From Betaproteobacteria bacterium (lineage in GTDB: Bacteria; Pseudomonadota; Gammaproteobacteria; Burkholderiales; Burkholderiaceae_A), in contig VGHK01000017.1 of NCBI GenBank assembly GCA_016868305.1, positions 1 through 46,339 of the forward strand: a stretch of 46,339 nucleotides of DNA. The letters are read 5' to 3'. Numbering within the stretch: position 1 is the stretch's first letter; each line of letters starts with the position of its first letter. The position numbers and the translations under genes are program-made. The notes below the pieces were generated by a model. The model did no database searches. It was not told the DNA's origin and saw only the letters and a list, made by a program, of their open reading frames with translations. Positions 1 to 9,684 of the stretch are shown one piece after another.

Positions 1-407
1 TTATCGACTATGGCTACGAGCAGTATGAGCTGGACCATCCTGACCGATCGGCCGGAACTCTGGCGGCCCATCGCCGCCATCGCCGGGTCGATGACTGGGC
101 GGAGATTATTGCGGCGCCTGGCCAGCAGGACATCACCGCCCATGTGAACTTCACCGAACTGGCCAGTGTCTTTCAGGGTCAGGGGCTTGACCTAACGCTG
201 CAGACACAGGCCGCCTGGCTGCTAGACCACGGGGTCCTGGCACAGGCTCAGGCGCGTTACTTCAAACTGCCCGAGGCCAGGGGCCAGGCGCCGGCCAATC
301 CTCAGGCGCTGCGGGCGCTCTCGGGACTGCAGACGCTGTTGTCCGACGCCGCCATGGGCCAGTCGTTTTTGGTGTTGTCGGCTCGTCGGGGCATTAGCCC
401 AGACTAA
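1..407 (+). CDS. MidA/NDUFAF7-family SAM-dependent methyltransferase, C-terminal part
   Basis: The reading frame is open from base 3 to the TAA at 405-407, giving the last 134 residues of a protein whose 5' part lies outside the window. The stretch IDYGYEQYE, followed by GTL, an Arg/His-rich turn and [16 protein letters not shown], matches the conserved core of the MidA/NDUFAF7 (former DUF185) class I methyltransferases, where an acidic Tyr-rich strand is followed by the DxTAHVDF motif. The mitochondrial member methylates an arginine of a complex I subunit; the substrate of bacterial members is not settled. The 3' end overlaps the convergent cca gene by 14 bases. The family call rests on motifs only. 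Confidence 0.82.
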   Translation, partial: IDYGYEQYELDHPDRSAGTLAAHRRHRRVDDWAEIIAAPGQQDITAHVNFTELASVFQGQGLDLTLQTQAAWLLDHGVLAQAQARYFKLPEARGQAPANPQALRALSGLQTLLSDAAMGQSFLVLSARRGISPD

Positions 408-1572
408 TAAGCTTGGCCAGAAAGGCCCGGCGATGGGCCCGTACGGCCTCGGCTATGGGCGCGCCCGCGCCTGAGGCCGCCGCCTGGGCTATCTCCCCCA
501 CAGAAAGGCCCACCAGCTCTTGGGCAAGCCCAGCCCAGCGGTCTTGGCGGGCCCTCCAGGCTTCGGTCCCTGACGCCGGATCGGTGAGCCGTCCCAACAA
601 GAGCAGCGGCCCAAGCCGGTCGGGCTGGCGAAACAGGTCGGCAGACTCGGCCCAGCCCACCAAGGCCTCGGGCCATTCGGGCATGGCAAGCATTAGCGGT
701 GGATAGGGGCAGTTGCGGGCGATTAGCCCGGCCCATTGGCTGACCTCTCGGGGCAGAGCCAGCTGGCTAGCAAGGCTGCCCGGGGTGGTCTTTCCCCAGA
801 GCCAGGCGGCGATCAGGGCCGTGGGCAGCTGCGCCTGCCTGAGTCGCGCGAGCAGGTCTTTCTCGGCCGGGGTTAAGGGGGGCTGCCCAGTGACCGCTGT
901 GTAGCCGTTGACCTCTGCCAGAAAGCCCACCATAGCCTGAGGCGCAGGCGCTTGAAGCCCTTGCCAGAGTTCCTGCCAGACCCGCTCGGCAACCAGGGCA
1001 TCGACCTCGCCCTGATCCACCATCTGCCGACACAGGGTTAGGGTCTGGGGTGCCACCCTAAAGTCGGGCCATCGGGCATGAAACCGGGCAAGCCTAAGAA
1101 GCCGCACAGGGTCCTCGCAGAAGGCGGGACTGACATGCCGAAGCACCTTCTCGGTAAGGTCTGCCTGGCCGTGAAAGGGGTCGTGCAGGTGGCCCGTCGC
1201 ATCTACCGCCATGGCATTGATTGTCAGGTCACGGCGGGCAAGGTCTTGCTCGAGGCTTACCTCGGGGCTGGCATGAAAGACAAACCCTTTGTAGCCAGGG
1301 GCGGACTTGCGCTCGGTACGTGCGAGCGCATATTCGGCCTGCGTCTGGGGGTGCAGAAAGACGGGAAAGTCGGCCCCGACCGGGCGAAAGCCGGCCGCAG
1401 ACATGATTTCTGGTGAGGCCCCGACCACCAGATAGTCGCGATCAGTGCTGGGCAAGCCCATCAGCGCATCACGCACGGCCCCACCGACGCAGTAAACGCT
1501 TACTTTTTGGGGAAGTCTTTTTACAACTGGGTCGTCTGACCGCGCTGGGGCAAGAGAGGGCAGGCTGATCAA
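394..1572 (-). CDS. cca: CCA-adding tRNA nucleotidyltransferase
   Basis: Adds or repairs the 3'-terminal CCA of tRNAs. With the start used here, GGAVRD (residues 30-35) is the nucleotide-binding glycine motif, DRD (44-46) supplies the catalytic metal-binding carboxylates, and [10 protein letters not shown] is the family signature that follows. The rest is an alpha-helical tRNA-binding region. Length is 392 residues, normal for betaproteobacterial Cca. The start is uncertain: the frame stays open upstream into the preceding gene, and there is no ATG or GTG near the GGAVRD motif. I chose TTG at 1572 because its TTGA overlaps the TGA stop of the upstream gene, which would allow translational coupling. 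It is the last gene of a minus-strand run with the epimerase-like gene and the lytic transglycosylase. Confidence 0.92.
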   Translation of the reverse strand: MISLPSLAPARSDDPVVKRLPQKVSVYCVGGAVRDALMGLPSTDRDYLVVGASPEIMSAAGFRPVGADFPVFLHPQTQAEYALARTERKSAPGYKGFVFHASPEVSLEQDLARRDLTINAMAVDATGHLHDPFHGQADLTEKVLRHVSPAFCEDPVRLLRLARFHARWPDFRVAPQTLTLCRQMVDQGEVDALVAERVWQELWQGLQAPAPQAMVGFLAEVNGYTAVTGQPPLTPAEKDLLARLRQAQLPTALIAAWLWGKTTPGSLASQLALPREVSQWAGLIARNCPYPPLMLAMPEWPEALVGWAESADLFRQPDRLGPLLLLGRLTDPASGTEAWRARQDRWAGLAQELVGLSVGEIAQAAASGAGAPIAEAVRAHRRAFLAKLISLG

Positions 1573-2555
1573 CGGGCACGCGCGCGGCGGGCTATCAGCC
1601 TGCCGCGAGGCGTCTGGCCGCCAAGCATGGCAGGGGCAATCGCGTGCAGGCTCACCGGATTGGTGATCCCTAGTTCGGGCGCCATAGGGCCCTGCCCAAT
1701 GTTGGGAATGCTGGCCGATGCGAGGTTGTCGCGTGACAGCAGAGGCCTTCCGGGAAGATGCTCCATGATGAGCGCCTGCAGCCATGCAAGCCCATCGGGC
1801 AAGGGGAAGATCAGTCGTGGGCGACCGCTGTAGACCCCCGCCCAGTGGACGATTTCATAAAGGCTTAATACTTCGGGGCCAACGCATTCATAGACCTTGC
1901 CCCGCGTCTGACTAGCCTGCAGGCAGCGCAAAATAATCTGCACCAGGTCTCCAACATAGATTGGCTGAAACTTGGCATGCGCCGATGCCAGTGGCACCAC
2001 CGGAAGGAAGGCCTGCATCTTGGCAAAAAAGTTTAAAAACTGGTCCCCTGGACCAAACACCACTGAGGGACGCAGGATCGTCAGGTCGAGGTTGAGTGTT
2101 CCGCGCAGGGCGGCTTCTCCTGCCGCCTTAGACCGCAGGTACATCGAAGGGGCCTGGTCTGAGGCCCCAAGGGCACTAATATGAACGAGCCGCCGCACGC
2201 CCTGTCGGGTCATGCACCGGGCAAGCCGCGAGGCAAGCCGGACATGCGACTCGTCGAACTCTGGCCCCCAGGGTCTGCCGCTGCGACTCTGCAGTACACC
2301 CACCAGGTTGACCACGGCCGAAACACCATGCAAGGCCTCGGCCAAGTCTGCCTCCTGTTGCACATTGGCCTGTAGGATCTCGACACCAGGAAGGCTCCAG
2401 AGAGCCTTGGCCTTTTCACGAGACCGGGTAATCACACGCAGGGTACGGGCGGTGCCATGGGCCTCGCGGGCCAGATGGGCGCAGAGCGCCTGGCCAATGA
2501 ACCCGCTGCCACCGAGTACGGCAATGATGGGTGCGCTGGGTTCGGGGCTGGTCAT
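1569..2555 (-). CDS. NAD(P)-binding Rossmann protein, complex I NDUFA9-like
   Basis: An atypical short-chain dehydrogenase of the NAD-dependent epimerase/dehydratase superfamily. The N-terminal GxxGxxG (G15, G18, G21 in GGSGFIG) binds the dinucleotide, and YLRSK (139-143) is the YxxxK catalytic-type pair. The pattern [16 protein letters not shown] and the later [10 protein letters not shown] are typical of the NDUFA9-like branch, whose mitochondrial member is an accessory subunit of complex I. The bacterial role is unknown. At 328 residues it has full length. ATG at 2555 overlaps the stop of the lytic transglycosylase (ATGA), and its own stop overlaps the cca start, so the three genes look co-transcribed. 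Confidence 0.88.
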   Translation of the reverse strand: MTSPEPSAPIIAVLGGSGFIGQALCAHLAREAHGTARTLRVITRSREKAKALWSLPGVEILQANVQQEADLAEALHGVSAVVNLVGVLQSRSGRPWGPEFDESHVRLASRLARCMTRQGVRRLVHISALGASDQAPSMYLRSKAAGEAALRGTLNLDLTILRPSVVFGPGDQFLNFFAKMQAFLPVVPLASAHAKFQPIYVGDLVQIILRCLQASQTRGKVYECVGPEVLSLYEIVHWAGVYSGRPRLIFPLPDGLAWLQALIMEHLPGRPLLSRDNLASASIPNIGQGPMAPELGITNPVSLHAIAPAMLGGQTPRGRLIARRARAR

Positions 2556-4534
2556 CGGCGTTCCTTGGTCATACTCACGCGCGTGTCGCCTGTGGCGCTT
2601 GCCGCCCGGGGGCGGATCTCAGAGAGCCATTGGCTCAGGGTAGGCTGGCCCGGTGCTGCGGCCTGCTGGCTTAGCAAGGCCTCATACATTACCGTGTTTG
2701 CTAGGACCTGCTTTACGTAGTCTCGTGTCTCTGTAAACGGAATCGACTCCGCGAATGCCGCACCAGAAATGGGACGGTCCAGAGAGGACCGCCAGAGATG
2801 GCTGCGGGAGGGCCCCGCATTGTAGGCAGCGCTTGCCAACACCGCAGAACCTTCAAACCGTTCCTTCATATCGCGAAGATAGGCGGTACCGAGCCGCACG
2901 TTAATACCGGGCTCAGACAAGGCACTTTTATCTACCCGGGCCATGCCAAGACTTCGGGCCACCGACTGGGCGGTCTGCGGCATGAGCTGCATGAGCCCCG
3001 TGGCGCCGACGGGAGACTGCACCGATGTGAGGAACCGAGACTCCTGACGAATGAGCCCCATGACCCAGCCGGGGCTAAGACCTTTTTCTTCGGCCCTTTC
3101 AGCGATGATCTCTATAAAGGGTTTGGGATAACGCAGGCTGAAGTCATGGGTGTTCTGGGTGCGGATTGCTGCGGCGATTGCCCGGTCGGGCTGGCCTGCA
3201 TCGAGCGCCAGCCTACTGGCCGCAAGAAGTCCGTTGTCATTGAGCTGCTGGGTAAGTGCATTCCATTCCACCACCGCCTCAGAACGCAGCCCAAGCCGGG
3301 ACAGGGCCAGGCTGCGATGCAGAAACGGGTTGCTGCTGACATTTGGCGTGACGGCTTCGATGAAAAACTGGTCACGGATCTGGGGCAGGTGCTGCTCTGG
3401 CAGAAAAGCGCGGCCAAGGGCCTCGGCGGCAAGAAGCCGATAAAAGCTCCAGCCCTGAGGGATCTCTGACCATATCTGGCGGGCCTTGTCATTCTGGCCA
3501 GATTCCGCAGCGAGCCATCCCCGCCAGTAGGCCCAGGTTTCGGAGGCCTGCAGGGTCGGCGGCATGGCGTTTACGAGTCGGTCGAGCGCCCGTGCGTCGG
3601 CGCGGCGCAAGGCAAGCCGAGCAGCCGCCTCCAGCACGTCGGGCGGCTGCCTGTCTGCAGAGGGCAGCCCGGCCGACAGGTAGCTCCAGGCGCGTAGGTC
3701 GGTGCGCAGCCAGAGCCTAGAAGCAATGGCCAGAGAGGCAAAGGCCCGCTGTTCTTGGCTGAGTGCACCCTGGATGTTGGCAAATTCGCTCGCGGCACGG
3801 GCAATGTTGGCGCGGCTCAGGGCAAGCAGGTTCAAAAGAGGCTGCTCTCCGCTTGGCTGTCGCACGCCTTGAGACTGTCCTGCCTTCCAGATTCGGGCGG
3901 CCGCCTTCGGCTCTCCTGCAAGGCTTGCCCAACGGGCGCGCAGAATCAGCTCATTTGGTTCGAGCAGCTTTTGCTCGGCCATTGCCTCCAGCAGCCCCAG
4001 GCATCCCTCGTTGGTCTCCCGACCGACCAATACTGCCTGTAGCGCAGCTCGGTCTAGCTCTGTTATCTGCAGGCGTGCGCGGGCACACTTGGCCGAGGTG
4101 GGTTCCGTAGCATGCTCGGGAAGCGCTCGTAACAAGACCACCAGGTCAGGCCAGCTCTTGCCCCGAACGCCCGCCAGCAGCCAGTCGTTTTTCAGTGTCT
4201 GCACCAGAGGGTGACCAGGAAACTCCTGCTCAAAACTAGCAACCGTAAGTTTGGCCAGGGCACCAAAGGGCTGCTGTGCTACGAGAAGACGCGCATTCCA
4301 GTAATGGGGCCAGACGGCAAGGGGGTCGCCGGAGAGCTGGACCTTTGCGCGGCTCAGGCTCGGAATATCCTGTCGTTCATAGGCCTGCTTTGCCGCTAGA
4401 ATCGGGTGCGGCGCGGGCGCAGGCTTAGGCGTTGCCCAGGCAACCCCCGAGACCGAGGGCGCTAAAACCAGCAGTGAGCCGAACACCGCTACGGCCGCCC
4501 GATGCCGCGCATTTTTCAGGCCAATTCCGTCCAT
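2552..4534 (-). CDS. slt: Soluble lytic murein transglycosylase
   Basis: A periplasmic enzyme that cleaves the MurNAc-GlcNAc bond of peptidoglycan with formation of 1,6-anhydro-MurNAc. The C-terminal SLT domain shows IRQESRF with the catalytic Glu near residue 498, followed by GATGLMQLMPQTA and the AAYNAGPSR motif, all standard for Slt70-type enzymes. The preceding 450 residues are an alpha-superhelical repeat region. The start is a choice: the frame is open to an ATG at 4609, but ATG at 4534 is followed directly by a convincing signal peptide (basic residues, then a hydrophobic stretch ending AWA) and preceded by AGGGG. This gives 660 residues. The gene is divergent from the formyl-THF cyclo-ligase gene. 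Confidence 0.92.
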   Translation of the reverse strand: MDGIGLKNARHRAAVAVFGSLLVLAPSVSGVAWATPKPAPAPHPILAAKQAYERQDIPSLSRAKVQLSGDPLAVWPHYWNARLLVAQQPFGALAKLTVASFEQEFPGHPLVQTLKNDWLLAGVRGKSWPDLVVLLRALPEHATEPTSAKCARARLQITELDRAALQAVLVGRETNEGCLGLLEAMAEQKLLEPNELILRARWASLAGEPKAAARIWKAGQSQGVRQPSGEQPLLNLLALSRANIARAASEFANIQGALSQEQRAFASLAIASRLWLRTDLRAWSYLSAGLPSADRQPPDVLEAAARLALRRADARALDRLVNAMPPTLQASETWAYWRGWLAAESGQNDKARQIWSEIPQGWSFYRLLAAEALGRAFLPEQHLPQIRDQFFIEAVTPNVSSNPFLHRSLALSRLGLRSEAVVEWNALTQQLNDNGLLAASRLALDAGQPDRAIAAAIRTQNTHDFSLRYPKPFIEIIAERAEEKGLSPGWVMGLIRQESRFLTSVQSPVGATGLMQLMPQTAQSVARSLGMARVDKSALSEPGINVRLGTAYLRDMKERFEGSAVLASAAYNAGPSRSHLWRSSLDRPISGAAFAESIPFTETRDYVKQVLANTVMYEALLSQQAAAPGQPTLSQWLSEIRPRAASATGDTRVSMTKERR

Positions 4535-4639
4535 AAACCCCTGGTCTCCCGAATCCTGTGAATCTTGCTGCGAAGGCGGTAGCTGTGCCTGACTGTAGAC
4601 TTGCACCATGACGCCAAGGATAGCCTGACGGAGTCCCCT

Positions 4640-5281
4640 ATGACCAGCCTAGAGACAAGCACGGTATCTCAGCCATCCCAGGCCTATTCAAACCAAAACG
4701 TGGAAGCGGGCCGTAAGGCAACGCTCCGACGCCTCCTTATGAGTCATCGACAGGAAATGCCAGAATTTGATAGGGCTCTGGCAACCGGCCGAATCGCCGA
4801 AATGCTGCGGCAGCGGGCGCAGGAGGAGTTCTGGCGGTGTGTCGCGGTATACCTGCCCTGGCGAGGCGAACCCGATCTGCGCGGCCTCTGGCAGCAATGG
4901 CAGCAGGCGGGACTCTCGCTAGCCCTTCCGGTAGTTGTGGGCAGCAGCCGGGCCTTAGAGATGCGGCATTGGACCGAGGGGGTGGACTATGCGTCTGACC
5001 TCATGGGGCTGCCGGTACCCGCCACAGGCAGCCCATTGACCTGCGATACCTGGATTATTCCCTGTGTTGGGGTAGGCCCCACCGGGGAACGCCTTGGGGC
5101 GGGTAAAGGGTTTTACGACAGGTCTATGGCCCAGCTGCGCGCAGCAGAGCCGACCGGGGTTTTGCTGCCGAGGTTTATTGGGGTTTGCTTTGGCCAGGGA
5201 GAGGCCGCCGAACCGTTTGCCGAGCCGCATGACCAGCGGCTCGATGCATGCCTAACAGACCGAGGCTGGCGCCGTTTCTAA
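4640..5281 (+). CDS. 5-formyltetrahydrofolate cyclo-ligase
   Basis: Converts 5-formyl-THF to 5,10-methenyl-THF with ATP, returning the folate to the one-carbon pool that MetF uses. RKATLRRLL near the N-terminus is the substrate- and ATP-binding basic segment, GEPDLRGL follows, and GAGKGFYD (153-160) is the family's phosphate-binding motif. ATG at 4640 has GGAG at 4630-4633 with a six-base gap, which decides it over an upstream in-frame ATG at 4601. The product is 213 residues. The 3' end overlaps the convergent metF by 30 bases, so the two folate genes face each other. Confidence 0.93.
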   Translation: MTSLETSTVSQPSQAYSNQNVEAGRKATLRRLLMSHRQEMPEFDRALATGRIAEMLRQRAQEEFWRCVAVYLPWRGEPDLRGLWQQWQQAGLSLALPVVVGSSRALEMRHWTEGVDYASDLMGLPVPATGSPLTCDTWIIPCVGVGPTGERLGAGKGFYDRSMAQLRAAEPTGVLLPRFIGVCFGQGEAAEPFAEPHDQRLDACLTDRGWRRF

Positions 5282-6118
5282 ACCGGCAAGCCCAAGGTTC
5301 TGGGCAATTGCGAGCACCTGTTCGGACCGGTTCATGGTGTAGAAGTGCAGACCCGGAACGCCGGCTGTCAGCAACTGATCGACCAGGTCGGTGACCACTT
5401 CCTGGCCAAAGGCCTTAATAGAGGCGATGTCATCGCCATAGCCCTGCAGGCGAGACCGAATCCAGCGCGGAATCTCTGCGCCGCAGGCATCTGAGAACCG
5501 GGCGAGCTGGCTGAAGTTTGTGATGGGCATGATGCCCGGAACGATCGGAATCTGTATACCCTGCGCGTAGACATCATCGACAAACCGAAAGTAGGCATCT
5601 GTGTTGAAGAAATACTGGGTAATCGCCCCGTGGGCCCCTGCCCGAACCTTCTCGACAAACCGGGTGAGGTCTTCATGCAGAGAACGCGCCTGAGGATGCC
5701 CCTCGGGGTAGGCAGCGACTTCCACATGAAAGGCCTCCCCAAAGGAGTCTCTTATGAACCGCACCAGGTCTATGGCATGCCCGAAAGACCCTCCCTGGCC
5801 ATAGCCTGACGGAAGATCGCCCCGCAGGGCTACCACTTTGGCAATACCGCGGCCCTGATACTCAAGAAGGAGCTCCTCCATGTCATCTTTACTGGCGCCA
5901 ATACAGGAGACATGGGGCGCCACGGTAGGGAAGATCTGCTGCATCTGGGCTACGGTGGTTCTCGTGCCTTCGCGGGTCGATCCCCCTGCCCCATAGGTGA
6001 CCGAGACATAGCTCGGAGACAGCCGCAACAGCGCCTGCGCGGCGACGCCAAGCTGCTCTTGGGTCGCCGCGCTCTTGGGCGGAAAAAACTCGAGACTGAT
6101 CTCGGGGCGGGATCTCAT
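5252..6118 (-). CDS. metF: 5,10-methylenetetrahydrofolate reductase
   Basis: A FAD enzyme reducing 5,10-methylene-THF to 5-methyl-THF, the methyl donor for methionine synthesis. ISLEFFPPKS at the N-terminus, YVSVTYGAGGSTR, and VVALRGDLP are hallmark MTHFR segments. The end holds the conserved PGLHFYTMNRS. ATG at 6118 is preceded by GAGGG with a five-base gap, preferred over an in-frame GTG at 6130. The product has 288 residues. It lies 93 bases downstream of ahcY on the same strand, so it is probably under the same SAH riboswitch. I see no terminator or separate promoter in that gap. Confidence 0.96.
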   Translation of the reverse strand: MRSRPEISLEFFPPKSAATQEQLGVAAQALLRLSPSYVSVTYGAGGSTREGTRTTVAQMQQIFPTVAPHVSCIGASKDDMEELLLEYQGRGIAKVVALRGDLPSGYGQGGSFGHAIDLVRFIRDSFGEAFHVEVAAYPEGHPQARSLHEDLTRFVEKVRAGAHGAITQYFFNTDAYFRFVDDVYAQGIQIPIVPGIMPITNFSQLARFSDACGAEIPRWIRSRLQGYGDDIASIKAFGQEVVTDLVDQLLTAGVPGLHFYTMNRSEQVLAIAQNLGLAGLETAPASVC

Positions 6119-6211
6119 GCAGGCCCTCACTAACAGAGGGAAGGGGTACCGTGTACTGGGCTTTTGCCTACTGCCGCTCAGTGACCGCTTGGTGGCCGCT
6201 TCCGTTTCCGC

Positions 6212-7636
6212 CTAGTACCGGTAGGTCTCGGGCTTGTAGGGCCCCTCCATGGGCACGCCAATGTAACGGGCCTGCTCAGGGCTTAGCTCCGTGAGCATAG
6301 CGCCCAGCTTTTTGAGCTGCAGTCGGGCCACTTTTTCATCGAGGTGCTTGGGCAGCACATAGACCTTACCCTTCTCATAAAAATCCTTATGGGCAAAGAG
6401 CTCGATCTGGGCAATCACCTGGTTGGCAAACGAAGAGCTCATGACATAGCTGGGGTGCCCGGTGCCGCATCCGAGGTTTACCAGCCGGCCTTGGGCCAGA
6501 AGAATGATGCGCTTGCCATCGGGGAAGATGACATGGTCGACCTGGGGCTTGATCTCTTCCCATTTGCATCTGGTGGTGAGCTCAGCAACCTCAATCTCGT
6601 TATCGAAGTGGCCAATGTTGCAGACGATGGCCTGGTCTTTCATGCGGGACATATGGTCGAAGCTGATCACGCCCTTGTTGCCGGTAGCGGTAACAAAAAT
6701 GTCGGCCTTGTCGGCGGCATAGTCCATCGTGACTATGCGGTAGCCTTCCATGGCGGCCTGCAGGGCGCAGATGGGGTCGATTTCTGTCACCCATACCTGG
6801 GCAGACAGGGCACGCAGCGCCTGGGCGGAGCCCTTGCCCACATCGCCATAGCCTGCCACGACAGCCACCTTGCCTGCAATCATCACGTCGGTCGCACGCT
6901 TAATGCCGTCGACCAGAGACTCACGGCAGCCATACAGGTTGTCAAACTTGCTCTTGGTAACCGAGTCATTCACATTAATGGCGCGAAAGGCAAGCTCGCC
7001 CTTGGCAGACATCTCTTTAAGACGATGTACGCCGGTGGTGGTCTCCTCGGTGACGCCAATCACGGCGTCGAGGTTGCGCTGATAAAACCCCGCGTCTTTG
7101 GCCAGTTGCTTCTTGATCGAGGCAAAGAGGCAGGTCTCTTCTTCGCTCTTGGGGTGGTCGAGCACATGGACATCGCGGGCGGCCTGGGCGCCGAGGTGCA
7201 GCAACAAGGTGGCATCACCGCCGTCGTCGAGGATCATGTTGCTGGGCTTGCCGTCGGCCCAGTCAAAGATGCGATGGGTGTAGTCCCAGTACTCTTCTAA
7301 GGTCTCGCCCTTTTTGGCGAAGACTGCAATGCCGTTGGCAGCGATGGCGGCCGCCGCATGGTCTTGGGTAGAGAAGATATTGCAGGAGGCCCAACGTACT
7401 TCAGCGCCGAGCGCTGTGAGTGTCTCGATGAGCACCGCGGTCTGAATGGTCATGTGCAGCGACCCGGTAATACGTGCGCCCTTAAGCGGCTGGGACTTGG
7501 CGAACTCGTCACGGATGGCCATAAGACCTGGCATCTCGGTCTCGGCGATCTTGATTTCTTTGCGGCCCCAGTCGGCAAGTGACAGGTCTGCCACAACATA
7601 GTCGGAAAAGTTTAGAGGTTTTAATACGGCGCTCAT
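6212..7636 (-). CDS. ahcY: S-adenosylhomocysteine hydrolase
   Basis: Cytoplasmic NAD-dependent enzyme splitting SAH to adenosine and homocysteine, removing the product inhibitor of methyltransferases. The 474 residues are full length. GYGDVGKG (262-269) is the NAD-binding motif, [12 protein letters not shown] (195-206) is the substrate-domain signature, and the C-terminus ends in KPETYRY as in the family. ATG at 7636 has AAGGAG about seven bases upstream. The leader between the promoter at 7803-7831 and this start contains an SAH riboswitch, so SAH accumulation should raise expression. metF follows on the same strand. Confidence 0.98.
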   Translation of the reverse strand: MSAVLKPLNFSDYVVADLSLADWGRKEIKIAETEMPGLMAIRDEFAKSQPLKGARITGSLHMTIQTAVLIETLTALGAEVRWASCNIFSTQDHAAAAIAANGIAVFAKKGETLEEYWDYTHRIFDWADGKPSNMILDDGGDATLLLHLGAQAARDVHVLDHPKSEEETCLFASIKKQLAKDAGFYQRNLDAVIGVTEETTTGVHRLKEMSAKGELAFRAINVNDSVTKSKFDNLYGCRESLVDGIKRATDVMIAGKVAVVAGYGDVGKGSAQALRALSAQVWVTEIDPICALQAAMEGYRIVTMDYAADKADIFVTATGNKGVISFDHMSRMKDQAIVCNIGHFDNEIEVAELTTRCKWEEIKPQVDHVIFPDGKRIILLAQGRLVNLGCGTGHPSYVMSSSFANQVIAQIELFAHKDFYEKGKVYVLPKHLDEKVARLQLKKLGAMLTELSPEQARYIGVPMEGPYKPETYRY

Positions 7637-7668
7637 CTCGCGCTCCTTTCGGTGAAGAAAAGTTTCGC

Positions 7669-7796
7669 GAGCGCCGTTTCAAGGTTCAAGAACGTGGAGA
7701 GAATCGCCTTGAACTGCCCAAGCCTGGGGATGACAGGTTTAGCCGGTCCACTGAGACCCCAAACCAAAATGCACCCTCGCAACGCTCCTTAGGCAG
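7669..7796 (-). ncRNA. SAH riboswitch in the ahcY-metF leader
   Basis: On the minus strand three blocks match the known SAH aptamer in order. AAGGAGCGTTGCGA corresponds to the family's GAGGAGCGCUGC block, CCCAGGCTTGGGCAG to CCCAGGCUCGUCC, and GAAACGGCGCTC to CAAACGGCGCUC. Helix P1 forms between 7788-7796 and 7714-7722 (CTGCCTAAG with CTTGGGCAG, one G-U pair). The pseudoknot forms between 7783-7787 (GAGCG) and 7669-7673 (CGCTC). Two insertions enlarge it: about 50 bases before the second block, and a seven-base-pair hairpin (GTTCAAG...CTTGAAC) between P1 and the last pseudoknot strand. The 3' pseudoknot strand lies about 33 bases before the ahcY start. Predicted transcription begins almost exactly at the P1 5' end. 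Confidence 0.9.
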
Positions 7797-7802
7797 GCTG
7801 AG

Positions 7803-7831
7803 ACTCTAAGCGTTTTAGCTGACCTTGTCAA
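7803..7831 (-). promoter_or_regulatory. Sigma70 promoter of ahcY-metF
   Basis: On the minus strand a perfect -35 TTGACA (7826-7831) is followed after 17 bases by TAGAGT (7803-7808), four of six matches to the -10 consensus. Transcription would start near 7796, which is where P1 of the riboswitch begins. The promoter sits just after the xerC stop codon, so ahcY does not depend on readthrough from xerC. Confidence 0.72.
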
Positions 7832-7842
7832 AACTAACTAGC

Positions 7843-8874
7843 TTATGAGACCGGTTTTCGTTGCGCCCGAGGGTGGGCCTGGTCGTAGACCTGGGCAAGA
7901 CGCTGGAAGTCGAGATGGGTGTAGACCTGGGTGGTACTGATCTGGGCATGGCCAAGGAGTTCTTGCACGGCGCGCAGGTCCCCACTGGACTGCAGCAAGT
8001 GGCTGGCAAAGGAATGCCGCAGCATATGCGGGTGCACACCCTGGCCCAGGCCAAGCGCTTTGGAACGCGCGGCAAGGCGACGCTGCACCGTGCGGGCCGA
8101 TAGCCGCTGCCCCCGGGCATTGATGAAAACGGCATGCACGGGTCTATCGCCGTGTAAGGCCTGCAGAAGACCGGTTCGCACCGACAGCCAGCCTTTGAGC
8201 GCATCCATGGCCGGGGGCCCCATAGGAAGACTGCGCCGCTTCCCACCCTTTCCGACCACTGTGAGCTCTTGCTGTGCAAGGTCTATCCATCCAGACTGCC
8301 GGTCCGCAGGGGTTAGGTCGAGCCCAATAAGCTCTGAGAGGCGCAGTCCGCAGCCGTAGAGAAGTTCGACCATGGCCTGATCCTGATGCCACCGCCAGTC
8401 TTCCGATGCCTTCTTGGTAGGCCTGGGGTCATGGCAAGGGTCTTGGCCGGAGGAATCGGGCCCTTGGGCGAAGGCCTGGGCAGCGTCTACTGACAGTGCC
8501 TTAGGAAGCGGCCTGCCCGCCCGCGGGGCGCGCAGGCCTTTGGTAGGACAGTAGCCCGGCTCTTGCCCGGGCTGCCGGCCGATCCAGGCAAAAAACTGGC
8601 GCCAGCAGGACAGTCTTCTGGCCAGCGATCGGGAGGATATGCCCAGCGCTGCCTGGCCTGCCAGAAGGCCGCGCAGGTCTATGCCGGTTATCTCGCCAGA
8701 CGTTTTGCTGCCCAGTTCGCCGATCAGGCTGTCGAGGTCGCGCCGATAGGCCCCAAGCGTGTTCCGGGAATAGCTGCGCGCGGCAAGGCTCAGCAGAAAC
8801 GGGTCAGCCCAGGCTGCAATGGCAGGCCCGGCCTGCTGGGCAGCATGTGCTGCGTCTTTGGTGGGCCGGGACAT
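7843..8874 (-). CDS. xerC: Tyrosine recombinase XerC
   Basis: Site-specific recombinase that resolves chromosome dimers at dif together with XerD. The catalytic set is complete: Arg178 (GCGLRLSE), Lys209 (VGKGGKRR), His283 and Arg286 (HPHMLRHSF), His309 (LGHAQIS) and the nucleophile Tyr318 (TTQVYTH). The N-terminal SAM-like core-binding domain occupies roughly residues 20-110. The 343 residues exceed the usual ~300 because of an inserted charged segment at about 135-160 before the catalytic domain. Placement after a DUF484 gene and dapF is the classical xerC context, which favours XerC over XerD or a phage integrase. Confidence 0.93.
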   Translation of the reverse strand: MSRPTKDAAHAAQQAGPAIAAWADPFLLSLAARSYSRNTLGAYRRDLDSLIGELGSKTSGEITGIDLRGLLAGQAALGISSRSLARRLSCWRQFFAWIGRQPGQEPGYCPTKGLRAPRAGRPLPKALSVDAAQAFAQGPDSSGQDPCHDPRPTKKASEDWRWHQDQAMVELLYGCGLRLSELIGLDLTPADRQSGWIDLAQQELTVVGKGGKRRSLPMGPPAMDALKGWLSVRTGLLQALHGDRPVHAVFINARGQRLSARTVQRRLAARSKALGLGQGVHPHMLRHSFASHLLQSSGDLRAVQELLGHAQISTTQVYTHLDFQRLAQVYDQAHPRAQRKPVS

Positions 8875-8898
8875 GGTCTCTATGGTGACCTTTAGAAC

Positions 8899-9684
8899 TC
8901 AGGAGCCCTGCGCTTTTGCGCCTGACCCCACCAGACCCAAAAGCGCGGCACTGGCGAGCTCTGCCAGGCCCGCCAAGAGCTCCACCCCATGGTCTTGCGA
9001 GAAACGCCCGGGGTCGGCCGAGGCCAGCACCAGAATTCCAAAGGATTCGGGGCTGGCACCGGCGCGCAGCGGAATCATGGCCACCGATCCGCTGTCTGTC
9101 GCATCGCCCTCTACTAGACCCAGGGCGAGCCTTGCCTGATAGGCATGAGCCGGCAGACAGAGCGGGCGAATCAGGGCGCCCGCCAGTGCGGCGACCTCAT
9201 CGTGGTCGTCGCAAAACACCACCGGGGAGGGCATGAGCCGCCCAGGAATGCGCAGCCCCGCCATACGCCCCCAGAGTGCCAGGGCCACGATTGGCACGGA
9301 AAACCCTTTGGCCAGCCCCTCGGTAAGCACTGCCAGTCGCTCTACGGGGTCACTGGCCAGCAGGGCCTCGCGTACCCATGCGGTCATCTTGCGCACGATG
9401 GCGTCGTTTTCCTCTCCGACATGCATCATCTCTGTGACCCGGGATTCCAGGAGCCGAATCCGATCGCGCAGTACCTGCGTCTGTCTCTGGGCAAGAGAGA
9501 TCACCCCTGAGAGCTCTTCTTGTGGCAGTTCCAGCTTTGCTAGAAGGGCCGGGTGGTGGATTAAGAAGTCGGGGTTTTCAACAAGGAAACCGGCGACCGC
9601 CTCGGGACTGGGGCTATCTGGTTGCTGAGAGGGGGGGCCTTCGATGGCTTTGCCTTCTTGAGGGGGCGGGGCCGCGGGTCTCAT
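8899..9684 (-). CDS. DUF484 family protein
   Basis: DUF484 proteins are GAF-like cytoplasmic proteins of unknown function, usually encoded between dapF and xerC. Residues about 28-60 (VAGFLVENPDFLIHHPALLAKLELP) are the family signature. They are followed by a predicted coiled coil (RQTQVLRDRIRLLESRVTEM) and a GAF-like domain ending in SFGILVLASADPGRFSQDHG. Length is 261 residues. ATG at 9684 overlaps the dapF stop (ATGA), and the gene ends 24 bases before xerC, consistent with a dapF-DUF484-xerC operon. Confidence 0.88.
   Translation of the reverse strand: MRPAAPPPQEGKAIEGPPSQQPDSPSPEAVAGFLVENPDFLIHHPALLAKLELPQEELSGVISLAQRQTQVLRDRIRLLESRVTEMMHVGEENDAIVRKMTAWVREALLASDPVERLAVLTEGLAKGFSVPIVALALWGRMAGLRIPGRLMPSPVVFCDDHDEVAALAGALIRPLCLPAHAYQARLALGLVEGDATDSGSVAMIPLRAGASPESFGILVLASADPGRFSQDHGVELLAGLAELASAALLGLVGSGAKAQGS

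Noticed and set aside
394-1785. 463-residue Cca with a long N-terminal extension
   Set aside because: The extra N-terminal part overlaps the upstream epimerase-like gene and looks like out-of-frame translation, so a start at the gene junction is more likely.
6344-7300. 318-codon open frame on the plus strand opposite ahcY
   Set aside because: It is fully antisense to a highly conserved gene, has no recognisable motif, and is the kind of shadow frame expected at high GC.
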